A DNA stretch of 64,000 nucleotides from Oceanicella sp. SM1341 (GTDB lineage Bacteria > Pseudomonadota > Alphaproteobacteria > Rhodobacterales > Rhodobacteraceae): assembly GCF_003448965.1 (NCBI RefSeq), contig NZ_QRGC01000021.1:37437-101436 (forward strand), given 5' to 3'. Every line of letters begins with the position of its first letter. The stretch's first letter is position 1. A program made the position numbers and the translations under genes. The notes under the pieces are model-generated. The model saw only the letters and a list, made by a program, of their open reading frames with translations, did not search any database and had not been told where the DNA came from. This document shows, piece by piece, positions 51,868 through 60,705 of the stretch.

Positions 51868-52647
51868 TCAGGCCCGGGCCACGCAGGCGCGAATTGCCTT
51901 CGCCACCGCCCCCGGCGCCTCCCAGTGCAGCGCATGCGCGGCCCCCGCCACGGCCTCGGTGTGAAAGCCGAGCCCGGCGAAGCCTTCCAGCACCTGCGGC
52001 GGGGCGATGACATCCTCCGCCCCGGTCATCGCCAGCGCCGGGCAGGCGAGGGGGGTGAGCGCCGCGGGCTCCGCGAACTCCGGCAGCACCGCCGCCTGGG
52101 CGCGAAACGCCTCCGCCGGCTGGAGCTGCGCATAGCCCACCGCACGCGCCGCCGCTGCGGCCACCGCGCCGGGCTTCGCGTGAAACCCCTCCGAGAACAG
52201 GAACTGGAACAGCAGCGCGAACCACGGCTCCGACGAAGGCTCGAGCCGCGCCAGCGCCTCGAACAGCGCCAGCGCCCGCGGCCGCACGCCCCGCGCGCAG
52301 GAAAGCGCGGTGAGCGAGAGCACCCGCTCCGGTGCCGCCGCCGCGAGGTCGAGCGCCAGCATGCCGCCCAGCGAATGCCCGGCCACATGCACCCGTTCCA
52401 GCCCGAGCGCGTCGAGCAGGCCGAGCACGTCTTGCAGCATCGCGGCGCGCGAGATCGGGCAGGGCAGGGGCCGGGTGCGCCCGGCGCAGCGGTTGTCGGG
52501 CAGGATCAGCTCGAACCCGCCGAGATGCGGCAGCAGCGGCGCCCAGCTCGCCGTGTCGCTCGCCATGCCCGCGAGCAGCAGCAGCGGCGGGCCCTCGCCT
52601 TGACGCTCGTAATGCTGCTGGATACCGTTTTGCGTCAGCTCGGGCAT
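51868..52647 (-). CDS. Alpha/beta hydrolase
   Basis: Predicted 259-residue soluble alpha/beta-fold enzyme. The nucleophile is Ser92 in GHSLGG; a loop DNRCAGRTRP matches the oxyanion-loop region of the BioH/3-oxoadipate enol-lactonase group; the Asp in MTGAEDVIAPP and a His in AGAAHALHWE complete the triad. Substrate is unknown and there is no pathway partner next to it. Confidence 0.88.
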   Translation of the reverse strand: MPELTQNGIQQHYERQGEGPPLLLLAGMASDTASWAPLLPHLGGFELILPDNRCAGRTRPLPCPISRAAMLQDVLGLLDALGLERVHVAGHSLGGMLALDLAAAAPERVLSLTALSCARGVRPRALALFEALARLEPSSEPWFALLFQFLFSEGFHAKPGAVAAAAARAVGYAQLQPAEAFRAQAAVLPEFAEPAALTPLACPALAMTGAEDVIAPPQVLEGFAGLGFHTEAVAGAAHALHWEAPGAVAKAIRACVARA

Positions 52648-52743
52648 GGGGGCGTTCCTTTTCGTGCGCGGGGGGACCTGCCGAAATCACCACGCGGCCC
52701 CGCCGGCCGCAAGGGGGCGCATGGCCCCGGGCCGGAGAGCGCC

Positions 52744-54099
52744 ATGATCGCCGATTGTCTCGGAAACCCGGTGAGTTGCAGGGGCGCTGCCCTCGACGCG
52801 GTGAATGATTTCACCGACGGGTTCCTGCGCTATCACCCCAAGGCCACCAACGTGCTCGGCGTGATCGAGGGGCTCGACGACTGCCTGCCGCATGTCTTTG
52901 CCGGCTACCTGTGGATGTTCCTCCAGCGCCCCGAGGCGCCGGAGCGCGCCCGCCCGCATGCGCTGGCCGCCGCCGCCGCCGCGCCGCGCGCCCATGCCCG
53001 CGAGCGCGCGCATCTCGGCGTGCTGCAGGCGTGGATGGCGGGGGACTGGCCGGAGATGATCCGCCGCGCCGAGGCGATCACCGCCGAGTGGCCGCATGAC
53101 CTCGTGGCGCTGAAACTGGTGCAGACGCAATATCTCAACCTCGGCGATTCGCCCGGCATCCTGCGCTCGGCCCTGCGGCTGCTGCCGGCGAACGCGGGCA
53201 ACGCGCATGTCCACGGCATGGCCGCCTTCGGCTTCGAGCAGTGCCACCTGCTCGACGAGGCCCGGGCTGCCGCCGAGGCGGCCCTTGCGCGTGACGAGAC
53301 CGAGCCCTGGGCGCATCACGCCCTCGCCCATGTGCACCTCACCCGCGGCGAGATCGACGCCGGGCGGCGCTTCATGGCCGGGGTGAGCGGGCATTGGGAG
53401 GGGCTGAACTCCTTCATGTACACGCACAACTGGTGGCACACGGCGCTGTTCGACATCTCGGCCGGCGACGGCGCGGCGGCGCTCGCCATCCATGACGCGC
53501 ATTGCTGGGGCATCGCGCCCGACTACAGCCAGGACCAGGTGGGGGCGGTGTCGCTGCTCGCCCGGCTCGACTTCGCCGGCATCGACACGGGCGGGCGCTG
53601 GCAGGCGCTGCGCCCCTGGCTCGAGACCCGCGGCGCGGATGTGGAGAGCGCGTTTCTCACCCTCCAATACCTCTACGGGCTCGGCCGCGCCGGCTCGCCG
53701 GTGGCCGACGATCTGATGGAGGCGGTGCGCAGGCGCGCGGCCGGGGCCCCGCCCTGGGCGGCGGAGATGTGGCGCGAGACGGCACTGCCCGCCTGCGAGG
53801 GCGTGCTCGCCGCGGCCCGCGGCGCACATGCCGAGGCGATCCGCCTTCTCGGCCCGGCGCTCCCCACGCTGTGGAAAGTCGGCGGCAGCCACGCGCAGCG
53901 CGATCTCTTCGAGCAGATCTTCCTCGACAGCCTGATGCGCGAGAGCGCCTGGGTGAGCGCCCAGCAACTGCTCGAGGCGCGGCGGGCCTTCGACCCCTCG
54001 GGCGTGCCGCTCAACCGCATGCTGGCCGAGGTCTACGGCCGCCTCGCCCTCCCCGACCAGCAGGCCGCCGCCGCCGCCCGGGCCCTGCGCGTGGCCTGA
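52744..54099 (+). CDS. Tetratricopeptide repeat protein (TTC38-like)
   Basis: Predicted 451-residue helical protein. Repeated helix pairs with TPR character (for example HAHYAL-like AHHALAHVHLTRGEIDAGRRF and ALDAVNDFTDGFLRYHPKA) extend over most of its length, and the segment LNSFMYTHNWWHTALFDI with later DQVGAVSLLARLD matches bacterial proteins related to TTC38. No signal peptide or enzyme motif is seen. ATG 52744 is preferred to longer frames because it opens the conserved N-terminus. Function unknown. Confidence 0.82.
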   Translation: MIADCLGNPVSCRGAALDAVNDFTDGFLRYHPKATNVLGVIEGLDDCLPHVFAGYLWMFLQRPEAPERARPHALAAAAAAPRAHARERAHLGVLQAWMAGDWPEMIRRAEAITAEWPHDLVALKLVQTQYLNLGDSPGILRSALRLLPANAGNAHVHGMAAFGFEQCHLLDEARAAAEAALARDETEPWAHHALAHVHLTRGEIDAGRRFMAGVSGHWEGLNSFMYTHNWWHTALFDISAGDGAAALAIHDAHCWGIAPDYSQDQVGAVSLLARLDFAGIDTGGRWQALRPWLETRGADVESAFLTLQYLYGLGRAGSPVADDLMEAVRRRAAGAPPWAAEMWRETALPACEGVLAAARGAHAEAIRLLGPALPTLWKVGGSHAQRDLFEQIFLDSLMRESAWVSAQQLLEARRAFDPSGVPLNRMLAEVYGRLALPDQQAAAAARALRVA

Positions 54100-54687
54100 C
54101 GGCCGGGGGGGGCAGTCGCCCCCTCGCGGCCCCCCCCCGCAATCCGGTCACAGCTCAGGCGGAGCGTCGCGCCGCGAGCAGGCTGCTGCACCCTCTCCGC
54201 TCAGCGCAGAGGGCCGCGCCCGACCCTGGGTGGGCGCGGCTCGGCCTGTGGTCAGCGATTTATCTCAAAAGCCCCGGACGAGGGTTGAACCACGACCGAC
54301 ATCGCCATCGCGCCCTCCCGGGGGGAGGGTCGGGCGCGGCCCGGGCTGGTCGCCCGGGCGGAAGGGCCGGGCGGGGAGCGTCCGATCTCATCGCCTGCCG
54401 GGCTGCTCCCGGTTGTGGCCATTGACAAGGACGCCACGTCGTAGGGGTGTCGCCTGGCGCTGCAGCCGCGCCGCAGGCGCGGCCCGGCCCAAACCGCAGG
54501 AGACGCGCCCGCGAGGGCGGGTCGACGCAGGGCGGGAGGGCTCCGTCTCCGCTCGCAAGGGGCCTGTCGGCCGGGGGCGCTCCCGCGAGGCGCCCACCTG
54601 TCGGTGTCCGCCTCTTTGGGCCGGGCCGGGTGCTGCGCACCCGGCGCCCGCGCCTTTGCCAGGGTGTGTTCCGATGGATGGAACGGC
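54100..54687. other. Large convergent intergenic region with palindromic element C
   Basis: A 588-bp gap between the convergent TPR and DUF6165 genes. It holds element C and, from about 54440 to 54680, many short GC palindromes (for example CGCCCGCGAGGGCG and GGGTGCTGCGCACCC). No frame in it resembles a protein. Confidence 0.6.
54202..54372. repeat. Palindromic intergenic element, copy C (inverted)
   Basis: Inverted copy of elements A and B, 31 kb away. The same perfect 16-bp arms occur at 54211-54226 and 54327-54342, 100 nt apart, with the GCCCGGGC double palindrome on the right. The interior keeps the complement of GATGGCGATGT, a diverged form of the GATAAACCGCTGACC block, and a CTGTGGTCAGCG segment. 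Confidence 0.85.
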
Positions 54688-55077
54688 TCAGTACCCCGTG
54701 TAGCTCTTCTCCTCGACGATGTCGGAGCCGAGGGCGAGGTTGATCTCGCGTTTCAGCGCCGCGCGCCGGTCGTTCGTGCGGTAGACCGCGCGGGCGAGGG
54801 AGATGAAACCGGGGCCGAAATCGCCCCGGCGCTCGCAGTCGCGGATCGCGTCCTCGATGTCCCAGAGCTCGGCGTTCACCCCCGCGAGCGCCTCCGTGAG
54901 CCGGGTGATCCCGCCGCCCGGGGGCACGTGGGCAGCGAGGGTGTCCTCGAGCAGGGCAAGCTCGCGGCACACGTTCTCCCGTGCCTCGCCCGCGCCGATG
55001 CGCGCGGCCTTCAGGCGCAGGATGGTGATCTTGTCGATCAGCTCGCCCGGCGCGACAGGGGTGAGGATGGTCTTCAT
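54688..55077 (-). CDS. DUF6165 family protein
   Basis: Predicted 129-residue soluble helical protein. It opens MKTILTPVAPGELIDKITIL, continues with helices containing VNAELWDIEDAIRDCE, and ends with ARAVYRTNDRRAALKREIN, the DUF6165 pattern. Function is unknown; such genes often neighbour glycosyltransferase or polysaccharide genes. It overlaps the stop of the upstream TPR-glycosyltransferase gene (ATGA), so the two are coupled. Confidence 0.85.
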   Translation of the reverse strand: MKTILTPVAPGELIDKITILRLKAARIGAGEARENVCRELALLEDTLAAHVPPGGGITRLTEALAGVNAELWDIEDAIRDCERRGDFGPGFISLARAVYRTNDRRAALKREINLALGSDIVEEKSYTGY

Positions 55078-56471
55078 GTCCGCACCGCCCCCCGCGCGGC
55101 AGCGAGGGCCGTGAGGTCGGCCGTCACGGTGTCGAACACGCTGTCCCAGTCGTCGAGCACCGGCTGGCGGACGAGGCGCATCGAGGGATACCAGGGCGTG
55201 GAGGCGCCCTCGGGCCCGTAGAGCCAGTAGGCCGAGTGGTGCAGCAGGTTCCACACCGGCCGGCCGAGCGAGCCTGCGAGATGCACCACGGCGCTGTCCA
55301 TCGACACCACGAGATCGAGCTCGCTCACCAGGCCCGCGGTGTCGGCGAAATCGCGGTCATGGCCGCCGGCGTCGATCACGAGCGAGGCGAGGGGCGAGGC
55401 GCGGAACGCGTCGAGCAGCGGGCCCTTGTAGAGGCTGAACAGGCTCACGCCCGGCACCTGCGCGAGCCGGAAGAATCGCTCCTGCGCGAAGGAGCGCTTG
55501 TGGTTGGCCCGGTAGGTGAGCGAGCCCGACCAGAGCACCCCCACCGTGAGCCGCCCGCGATGCGGGGCGAGCAGGCGGCGGGCGCGGGCGCGCGCATCCG
55601 CCGGCACGGTGAGGGCGGCGGGCGGCGGAATGCTGCCGGGGGTGAGGCCGGTGCGGTGCGGCAGGCTCATCATCGGCACCCAGAAATCCGCCTCCGGCCG
55701 GCGGGTGCCGGTGACGGCCACCGCGTCGCAGCCCGGAATGCCCTCGAGCAGGCGCTGCAGGGCGGGCTTGACCACCAGGATGATGCGCGCCGCCCCCAGC
55801 CGCCGCAGGGCCGGCAGGAAACGGGCCATCAGCATCGTGTCGCCGAAGCCCTGCTCGGGAAACACCAGCAGCGTGCGCCCGGTGAGCGGCTCGCCGCGCC
55901 ACTCGGGAATGCCGGGGGCGTTCTTCTCGATCTCGCCGGTCTCCCAGCGGGCCTCGAAATCGGCGAAGCCCCCGGCGTAGTCGCCCAGGGCCAGCCTGGC
56001 CATGGCGCGCTGCAGGCGCAGCTCGGCATGCTCCGGCGCCCGGGCGAGCCCCGCGTCGCACACCGCGATCGCTTCCTCGAAGCGGTTCATCGTGCGCAGC
56101 GAGGTGGCGACATGCTGGAGCGTGCCGGGGGCGTTCCCGCTCAGCCGCGCCACCTCGCGGCGGCAGGCCAGCGCCTCCTCGTGCAGGCCCTCGTCGAAGA
56201 GCGCGTTGCCGAGGTTGTTCACGATGTCGCTGCGGCCGGGCTCCAGCTCATGGGCGCGGCGCTGGCAGGCGAGGGCGGCGGTGAACTCGCGCCGGGCGCG
56301 GTGCAGGGCGCCGAGATTGCTCCACATCGAGGCGTCGTCCGGCGCGCGGGCCAGGATGGCGCGGTACTTCGGCAGTGCCACCTCGAGCTGTCCGGCCCGA
56401 TGCGCGGCCACTGCCTCGTCGCGCAGCGCGCCAAGCGGGGTCCGGCCGGTGGGCAGCAGCTCTGTCGTCAC
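55074..56471 (-). CDS. TPR protein with glycosyltransferase family 9/41-like C-terminus
   Basis: Predicted 465-residue protein. Residues about 15-190 hold four to five tetratricopeptide repeats (YRAILARAPDDASMWSNLGALH, NLGNALFDEGLHEEAL). Residues 200-460 resemble the GT-B fold with LLVFPEQGFGDTMLMARFLP, a VGVLWSGSLTYRANHKRSF strand and LVSELDLVVSMDSAVVHLAGSLGRPVW, the nucleotide-sugar site seen in GT9-like proteins. The GTG at 56471 opens the conserved part; its ribosome site is weak, so the exact start is uncertain. Probably adds a sugar to a protein or surface polymer. Coupled to DUF6165. Confidence 0.85.
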   Translation of the reverse strand: MTTELLPTGRTPLGALRDEAVAAHRAGQLEVALPKYRAILARAPDDASMWSNLGALHRARREFTAALACQRRAHELEPGRSDIVNNLGNALFDEGLHEEALACRREVARLSGNAPGTLQHVATSLRTMNRFEEAIAVCDAGLARAPEHAELRLQRAMARLALGDYAGGFADFEARWETGEIEKNAPGIPEWRGEPLTGRTLLVFPEQGFGDTMLMARFLPALRRLGAARIILVVKPALQRLLEGIPGCDAVAVTGTRRPEADFWVPMMSLPHRTGLTPGSIPPPAALTVPADARARARRLLAPHRGRLTVGVLWSGSLTYRANHKRSFAQERFFRLAQVPGVSLFSLYKGPLLDAFRASPLASLVIDAGGHDRDFADTAGLVSELDLVVSMDSAVVHLAGSLGRPVWNLLHHSAYWLYGPEGASTPWYPSMRLVRQPVLDDWDSVFDTVTADLTALAAARGAVRT

Positions 56472-56653
56472 GCGCGGTGCTCGCTTTCCTCGGGGGCGAA
56501 GGGGTGGCGCAAAGCCTATGCCAAGCCGCCGCGCCGGTAAACCGCGCCGCGCTGCCGCGCCCGCATGTTGCGGCGCTTTCCATTCCAACGGCCCTTCTGT
56601 AGAACCTGTGGGCCCGACGCGACACACACGCCACGCCGAGACAGGATGCAGCC

Positions 56654-58036
56654 ATGACTCATGCCGCCGAGCCCGCAGTCGACCCGTCCGACGACGCCTA
56701 CGGCCTGGATGCGGCGGTGGTGGACGCGATCCTCGCGGCGGCGGAAGTGGGCGCGCGCGAGCGGCTCGTCGCCCTGCTCGAGCCGCTGCACGACGCCGAT
56801 ATCGCCGACCTTCTCGAGCAGATCGACCAGCCGAGCCGCGAGAAGCTGATCACCCTCTGGGGCGCGGACATCGCGCCCTTCGCCATCACCGAGCTGCGCA
56901 CCGGCGTGCGCGACCTCGTGGTGCCGCTGCTGAGCGCCGAGCAACTTGCCCGGGTGGCCCAGGAGCTCGAGACCGATGACATGGTCTACCTCGTCGAGGA
57001 CCTCGACGAGCCCGACCAGGAGAAGGTGCTCGAGGCGCTGGACGATGCCGACCGCCTCGCGGTCGAGCGCTCGCTCACCTACCCCGAATACTCCGCCGGC
57101 CGCCTCATGCAGCGCGAGCTGGTCTCCGCCCCCGAGCACTGGACCGTGGGCGAGATCATCGACTTCATGCGCGCCTCCGACGACCTGCCGGACGATTTCT
57201 ACGACGTGATCATCGTCGACCCGCGCCACCGCCCCGTCGGCATGGTCGCCCTCTCCAAGATCATGGCCAACCGGCGCGAGACCCGGCTCGACACGCTGAT
57301 GAACGAGGATTTCCGCACCATCCCCGCCGACCAGGCGCAGGAGGACGTGGCCTATGCCTTCAACCAGTACCACCTGATCACCGGCCCGGTGACCGACGCC
57401 GAGGGCCGGCTGGTGGGTGTCATCACCATCGACGACGCGATGGAGGTGCTCGAGGACGAGGCCGAGGAGGACATGAAGCTGCTCGCCGGCGTGGGCGACG
57501 AGGAGATCTCCGACCGGGTGTGGGAAACCGCCCGGGCCCGCTTCCCCTGGCTCGCGGTGAACATCTGCACCGCCCTCATCGCCTCGGCGGTGATCGCGCT
57601 CTTCTCCTCGACCATCGAGGCGATCGTGGCGCTCGCCGTGCTCATGCCCATCGTCACCTCCATGGGCGGCAACGCCGGCACCCAGTCGCTCACCGTGGCG
57701 GTGCGCGGCCTCGCCACGCGTGACATCACCGCGAAGAACATGTGGCGCGTGGTGCGCCGCGAGGTGATCGTGGGGCTGATGAACGGCGCGGTCTTCGGCC
57801 TGCTCATCGGCGCGGTGGGGCTGATCTGGTTCGGCACGCCCATGCTCGGCGCGGTGCTGTGGATCGCGATGCTGATCAACCTGCTGGTGGCAGGCCTGGT
57901 GGGCATCCTCATCCCCATCGGGCTCGACAAGGCGGGGGCCGACCCCGCGCTCGCCTCCGGCGTGTTCGTGACCATGAGCACCGACGTGATCGGCTTCCTC
58001 GCCTTCCTCGGCCTCGCCTCGGTGATGCTGCTCTGA
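56654..58036 (+). CDS. mgtE: Magnesium transporter MgtE
   Basis: Predicted 460-residue inner membrane Mg2+ channel. The N-terminal superhelical MgtE_N domain (about 20-140) is followed by two CBS domains (about 150-270, with VIIVDPRHRPVGMVALS and PVTDAEGRLVGVITIDDAM) and five C-terminal helices carrying AVLMPIVTSMGGNAGTQSLTVAVRGLA, the conserved pore segment. Cytosolic Mg2+ bound at the N-domain/CBS interface gates the pore in this family. Confidence 0.96.
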   Translation: MTHAAEPAVDPSDDAYGLDAAVVDAILAAAEVGARERLVALLEPLHDADIADLLEQIDQPSREKLITLWGADIAPFAITELRTGVRDLVVPLLSAEQLARVAQELETDDMVYLVEDLDEPDQEKVLEALDDADRLAVERSLTYPEYSAGRLMQRELVSAPEHWTVGEIIDFMRASDDLPDDFYDVIIVDPRHRPVGMVALSKIMANRRETRLDTLMNEDFRTIPADQAQEDVAYAFNQYHLITGPVTDAEGRLVGVITIDDAMEVLEDEAEEDMKLLAGVGDEEISDRVWETARARFPWLAVNICTALIASAVIALFSSTIEAIVALAVLMPIVTSMGGNAGTQSLTVAVRGLATRDITAKNMWRVVRREVIVGLMNGAVFGLLIGAVGLIWFGTPMLGAVLWIAMLINLLVAGLVGILIPIGLDKAGADPALASGVFVTMSTDVIGFLAFLGLASVMLL

Positions 58037-58134
58037 GGGGCGGGGGCGGCACCAAGGTGCAGGCCCGCGGCTTTTGGCCTTGAACTCCCCGGGGCGCGGG
58101 GCTTGAGTGGGCGCAGGCCGCCCGAGGAGACAGC

Positions 58135-59046
58135 ATGACCGCCATTCCACAGTCCATCGACGCCACCGAAGCCCTGCTGGCCTCCACCGGCTACGTCTCC
58201 AGCCGCGCGCTCGCCACGGTGGTGTTCCTGTCGCTCAGGCTCGGCCGGCCGCTGTTCCTCGAGGGCGAGGCCGGCGTGGGCAAGACCGAGATCGCCAAGG
58301 CGCTCTCCGCCGCCCTCGGGCGAAGGCTCATCCGCCTGCAGTGCTACGAGGGGCTCGACGCGGGCTCGGCGGTCTACGAGTGGAACTTCCCCGCCCAGAT
58401 GGTGGCGATCCGCACCGCCGAGGCCGCCGGCCAGGCCGACCGCGCGGCGCTCAACGCCGAGCTCTTCTCCGAGGACTTCCTCATCCGCCGCCCGCTGCTG
58501 GAGGCGATGAGCCCGCAGGCCGGCGGCGCCCCGGTGCTGCTGATCGACGAGCTCGACCGCACCGACGAGCCCTTCGAGGCCTTCCTGCTCGAGGCACTCT
58601 CCGACTTCCAGGTCACCATCCCCGAGCTCGGCACCGTGAAGGCACCCGAGCCGCCCATCGTGATCCTCACCTCCAACCGCACGCGCGAGGTGCATGACGC
58701 GCTCAAGCGCCGCTGCCTCTACCACTGGGTGGACTACCCGGATTTCGAGCGCGAGCTGGAAATCCTCACCGCCCGCGCGCCGGAAGCCGCCGAAACCCTC
58801 TCGCGCGAGGTGGTCGCCTTCGTGCAGAAGCTGCGCACCGAGGATCTGTTCAAGAAGCCCGGCGTGGCCGAGACCATCGACTGGGCGAAATGCCTCGTGG
58901 CGCTCGATGCCATCCAGCTCTCGCCGCAGGTGATCGCCGACACGCTCGGCGCCATCCTGAAATACCAGGACGATATCGCGAAGCTGCAGGGCTCGGAGGC
59001 CAAGCGCATCCTCGACGACGCCCGCGCCTCCCTCCAGCCGGTCTGA
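58135..59046 (+). CDS. coxD: MoxR-type AAA+ ATPase CoxD
   Basis: Predicted 303-residue AAA+ protein. Walker A is GEAGVGKTE (44-52), Walker B VLLIDELDRTDE, and the region LQCYEGLDAGSAVYEWNFPAQMV is typical of CoxD-like MoxR ATPases, which work in the sulfuration and maturation of the active site of CO dehydrogenase and related molybdenum hydroxylases. First gene of a five-gene operon with DUF4260, CoxE, XdhC/CoxI and a MoeA/MobA-like gene. Confidence 0.92.
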   Translation: MTAIPQSIDATEALLASTGYVSSRALATVVFLSLRLGRPLFLEGEAGVGKTEIAKALSAALGRRLIRLQCYEGLDAGSAVYEWNFPAQMVAIRTAEAAGQADRAALNAELFSEDFLIRRPLLEAMSPQAGGAPVLLIDELDRTDEPFEAFLLEALSDFQVTIPELGTVKAPEPPIVILTSNRTREVHDALKRRCLYHWVDYPDFERELEILTARAPEAAETLSREVVAFVQKLRTEDLFKKPGVAETIDWAKCLVALDAIQLSPQVIADTLGAILKYQDDIAKLQGSEAKRILDDARASLQPV

Positions 59047-59054
59047 GGCCGGCG

Positions 59055-59420
59055 ATGACCGCGCCCTTCCAGCGGCTGCTCAGGGCCGAGAGTGCGGCCG
59101 TGGCCCTCGGCCTCGCCGTGCTGCTCGCGGTGCAGGGGCCGGCCTGGTGGCTGGTGGTGGCGGTGCTGGCCGCACCCGACCTCGCGCTGCTGGCCTATCT
59201 CGCCGGGCCGCGGGCGGGCGCACTCGTCTACAATGCCGCGCATTCCTATGCCGGGCCCGCGCTGCTCGCGGCGGCGGCGGGGCTCGCGGGGTGGGAGGCC
59301 GGGCTCGCCGCGGCCGGCACCTGGGCGCTGCATGCGGCCATCGACCGCGCGCTCGGCTTCGGGCTGAAGAGCCGGGAGGGCTTCGCCGTCACCCATCTCG
59401 GGCGCATCGGGAGGAGCTGA
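59055..59420 (+). CDS. DUF4260 family membrane protein
   Basis: Predicted 121-residue protein with three to four hydrophobic helices. It has the DUF4260 pattern LRAESAAVALGLAVLL, AAPDLALLAYLAGPRAGALVYNAAHSY and a C-terminal FGLKSREGFAVTHLGRIG. It sits inside the cox maturation operon, eight bases after coxD and two bases before coxE, so it is expected to be co-translated with them, although the family is not known to take part in molybdenum enzyme maturation. Confidence 0.85.
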   Translation: MTAPFQRLLRAESAAVALGLAVLLAVQGPAWWLVVAVLAAPDLALLAYLAGPRAGALVYNAAHSYAGPALLAAAAGLAGWEAGLAAAGTWALHAAIDRALGFGLKSREGFAVTHLGRIGRS

Positions 59421-59422
59421 GC

Positions 59423-60679
59423 ATGGCCGAATACGCCGACCTGCCGGTCAACCCCGAGGGGCGCCTCGCCCTCAACATCATGCATTTCGCCCGCGCCCTG
59501 CGCCGCGCCGGCCTGCCGGTGGGCACCGGCCGGGTGGTGGACGCGGTGCGCGCGGTGGAGGCGGCGGGCTTCACCGAGAAGGAGGATTTCTACTGGACCC
59601 TGCACGCCTGTTTCGTGTCCCGCCCCGAGCACCGGGCGATCTTCTCCCAGGTCTTCCGCCTCTACTGGCGCGACCCGCAGTTCCTCGAGCACATGATGTC
59701 GATGATACTGCCCGCCATCCGCGGCGTGCAGGAGGAGCACAAGGCCGCCTCCGCCGAGCGCCGCGCCGCCGAGGCCCTGCTGGCCGAGGCCGACACGCCG
59801 CCGCCGCCCCCGCCGGAGGAAGAGGGCGACGAGCTGGTGGAGTTCGACGCCACCCTCACCTTCTCGGCCGACGAGAAGCTGCGCGCCCAGGATTTCGAGC
59901 AGATGTCCTCCGCCGAGCAGGAGCAGGCGAAACGCGCCATCGCCCGGCTCGAGCTGCCGGTGCAGCCCATCGCCTCGCGCCGCACCCGCGCCGCCCCGCG
60001 CGGCCATGTGCCGGACTGGCGCGGCACCATGCGCGGCGCGATGCGCACCGGCGGCGACATCCGCCGCCTCGCCCTGCGCGAGCGGCGCGAGCGCTGGCCG
60101 AACCTCGTGGCGCTCTGCGACATCTCGGGCTCGATGTCCTCCTACTCGCGCATGCTGCTGCATTTCCTCCACGCGGCGGCGAATGCGAAGGGCGCGGGCT
60201 GGGCGAAGGTGCATGCCTTCACCCTCGGCACCCGCCTCACCAACATCACCCGCCACCTCCACACCCGCGACGCCGACGCGGCGCTGGCCGCCGCGGGGCG
60301 CGAGGCGCGGGACTGGGAGGGCGGCACCCGCCTCGGCGCCACGCTCGAGGAGTTCAACCGCACCTGGTCGCGCCGCGTGCTGGGGCAGGGCGCCGTGGTG
60401 CTGCTGATCACCGACGGGCTCGACCGCGAGGACCCCGCCCTGCTCGGCCGCGCGGCGGAGCGGCTGTCGCTCTCCTCGCGCCGGCTGATCTGGCTCAACC
60501 CGCTGCTGCGCTGGGACGGGTTCGCGCCCAGGGCCGGCGGCATCCGCGCCTTGCTGCCGCATGTTGATGTGTTCCGTGCCGCACACAATATCAATTCCCT
60601 GGAGGAGCTCTCCGCCGCCCTCACCCGCGCCGGCGACACCGGGGAGAAGACCCGCCTGATGCGGCTGCTCGATGCCTGA
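59423..60679 (+). CDS. coxE: VWA domain protein CoxE
   Basis: Predicted 418-residue cytoplasmic protein that partners MoxR/CoxD. The N-terminal half is helical with a proline and acid-rich linker (about 125-145). The von Willebrand A domain carries the MIDAS motif DISGSMSSYS (about 233) and later GGTRLG and LLITDGLDRED. ATG 59423 follows a GAGGAG site. Together with CoxD it should insert sulfur or metal in a molybdenum hydroxylase. Confidence 0.93.
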   Translation: MAEYADLPVNPEGRLALNIMHFARALRRAGLPVGTGRVVDAVRAVEAAGFTEKEDFYWTLHACFVSRPEHRAIFSQVFRLYWRDPQFLEHMMSMILPAIRGVQEEHKAASAERRAAEALLAEADTPPPPPPEEEGDELVEFDATLTFSADEKLRAQDFEQMSSAEQEQAKRAIARLELPVQPIASRRTRAAPRGHVPDWRGTMRGAMRTGGDIRRLALRERRERWPNLVALCDISGSMSSYSRMLLHFLHAAANAKGAGWAKVHAFTLGTRLTNITRHLHTRDADAALAAAGREARDWEGGTRLGATLEEFNRTWSRRVLGQGAVVLLITDGLDREDPALLGRAAERLSLSSRRLIWLNPLLRWDGFAPRAGGIRALLPHVDVFRAAHNINSLEELSAALTRAGDTGEKTRLMRLLDA

Positions 60680-60705
60680 GCGGCCCCCGAGCAAGGAGAC
60701 CCGCG

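Noticed and set aside
54230..54703. Plus-strand open frame of 157 codons over element C
   Set aside because: It crosses the inverted repeats, overlaps the DUF6165 stop region and has a proline/arginine-rich translation without motifs.
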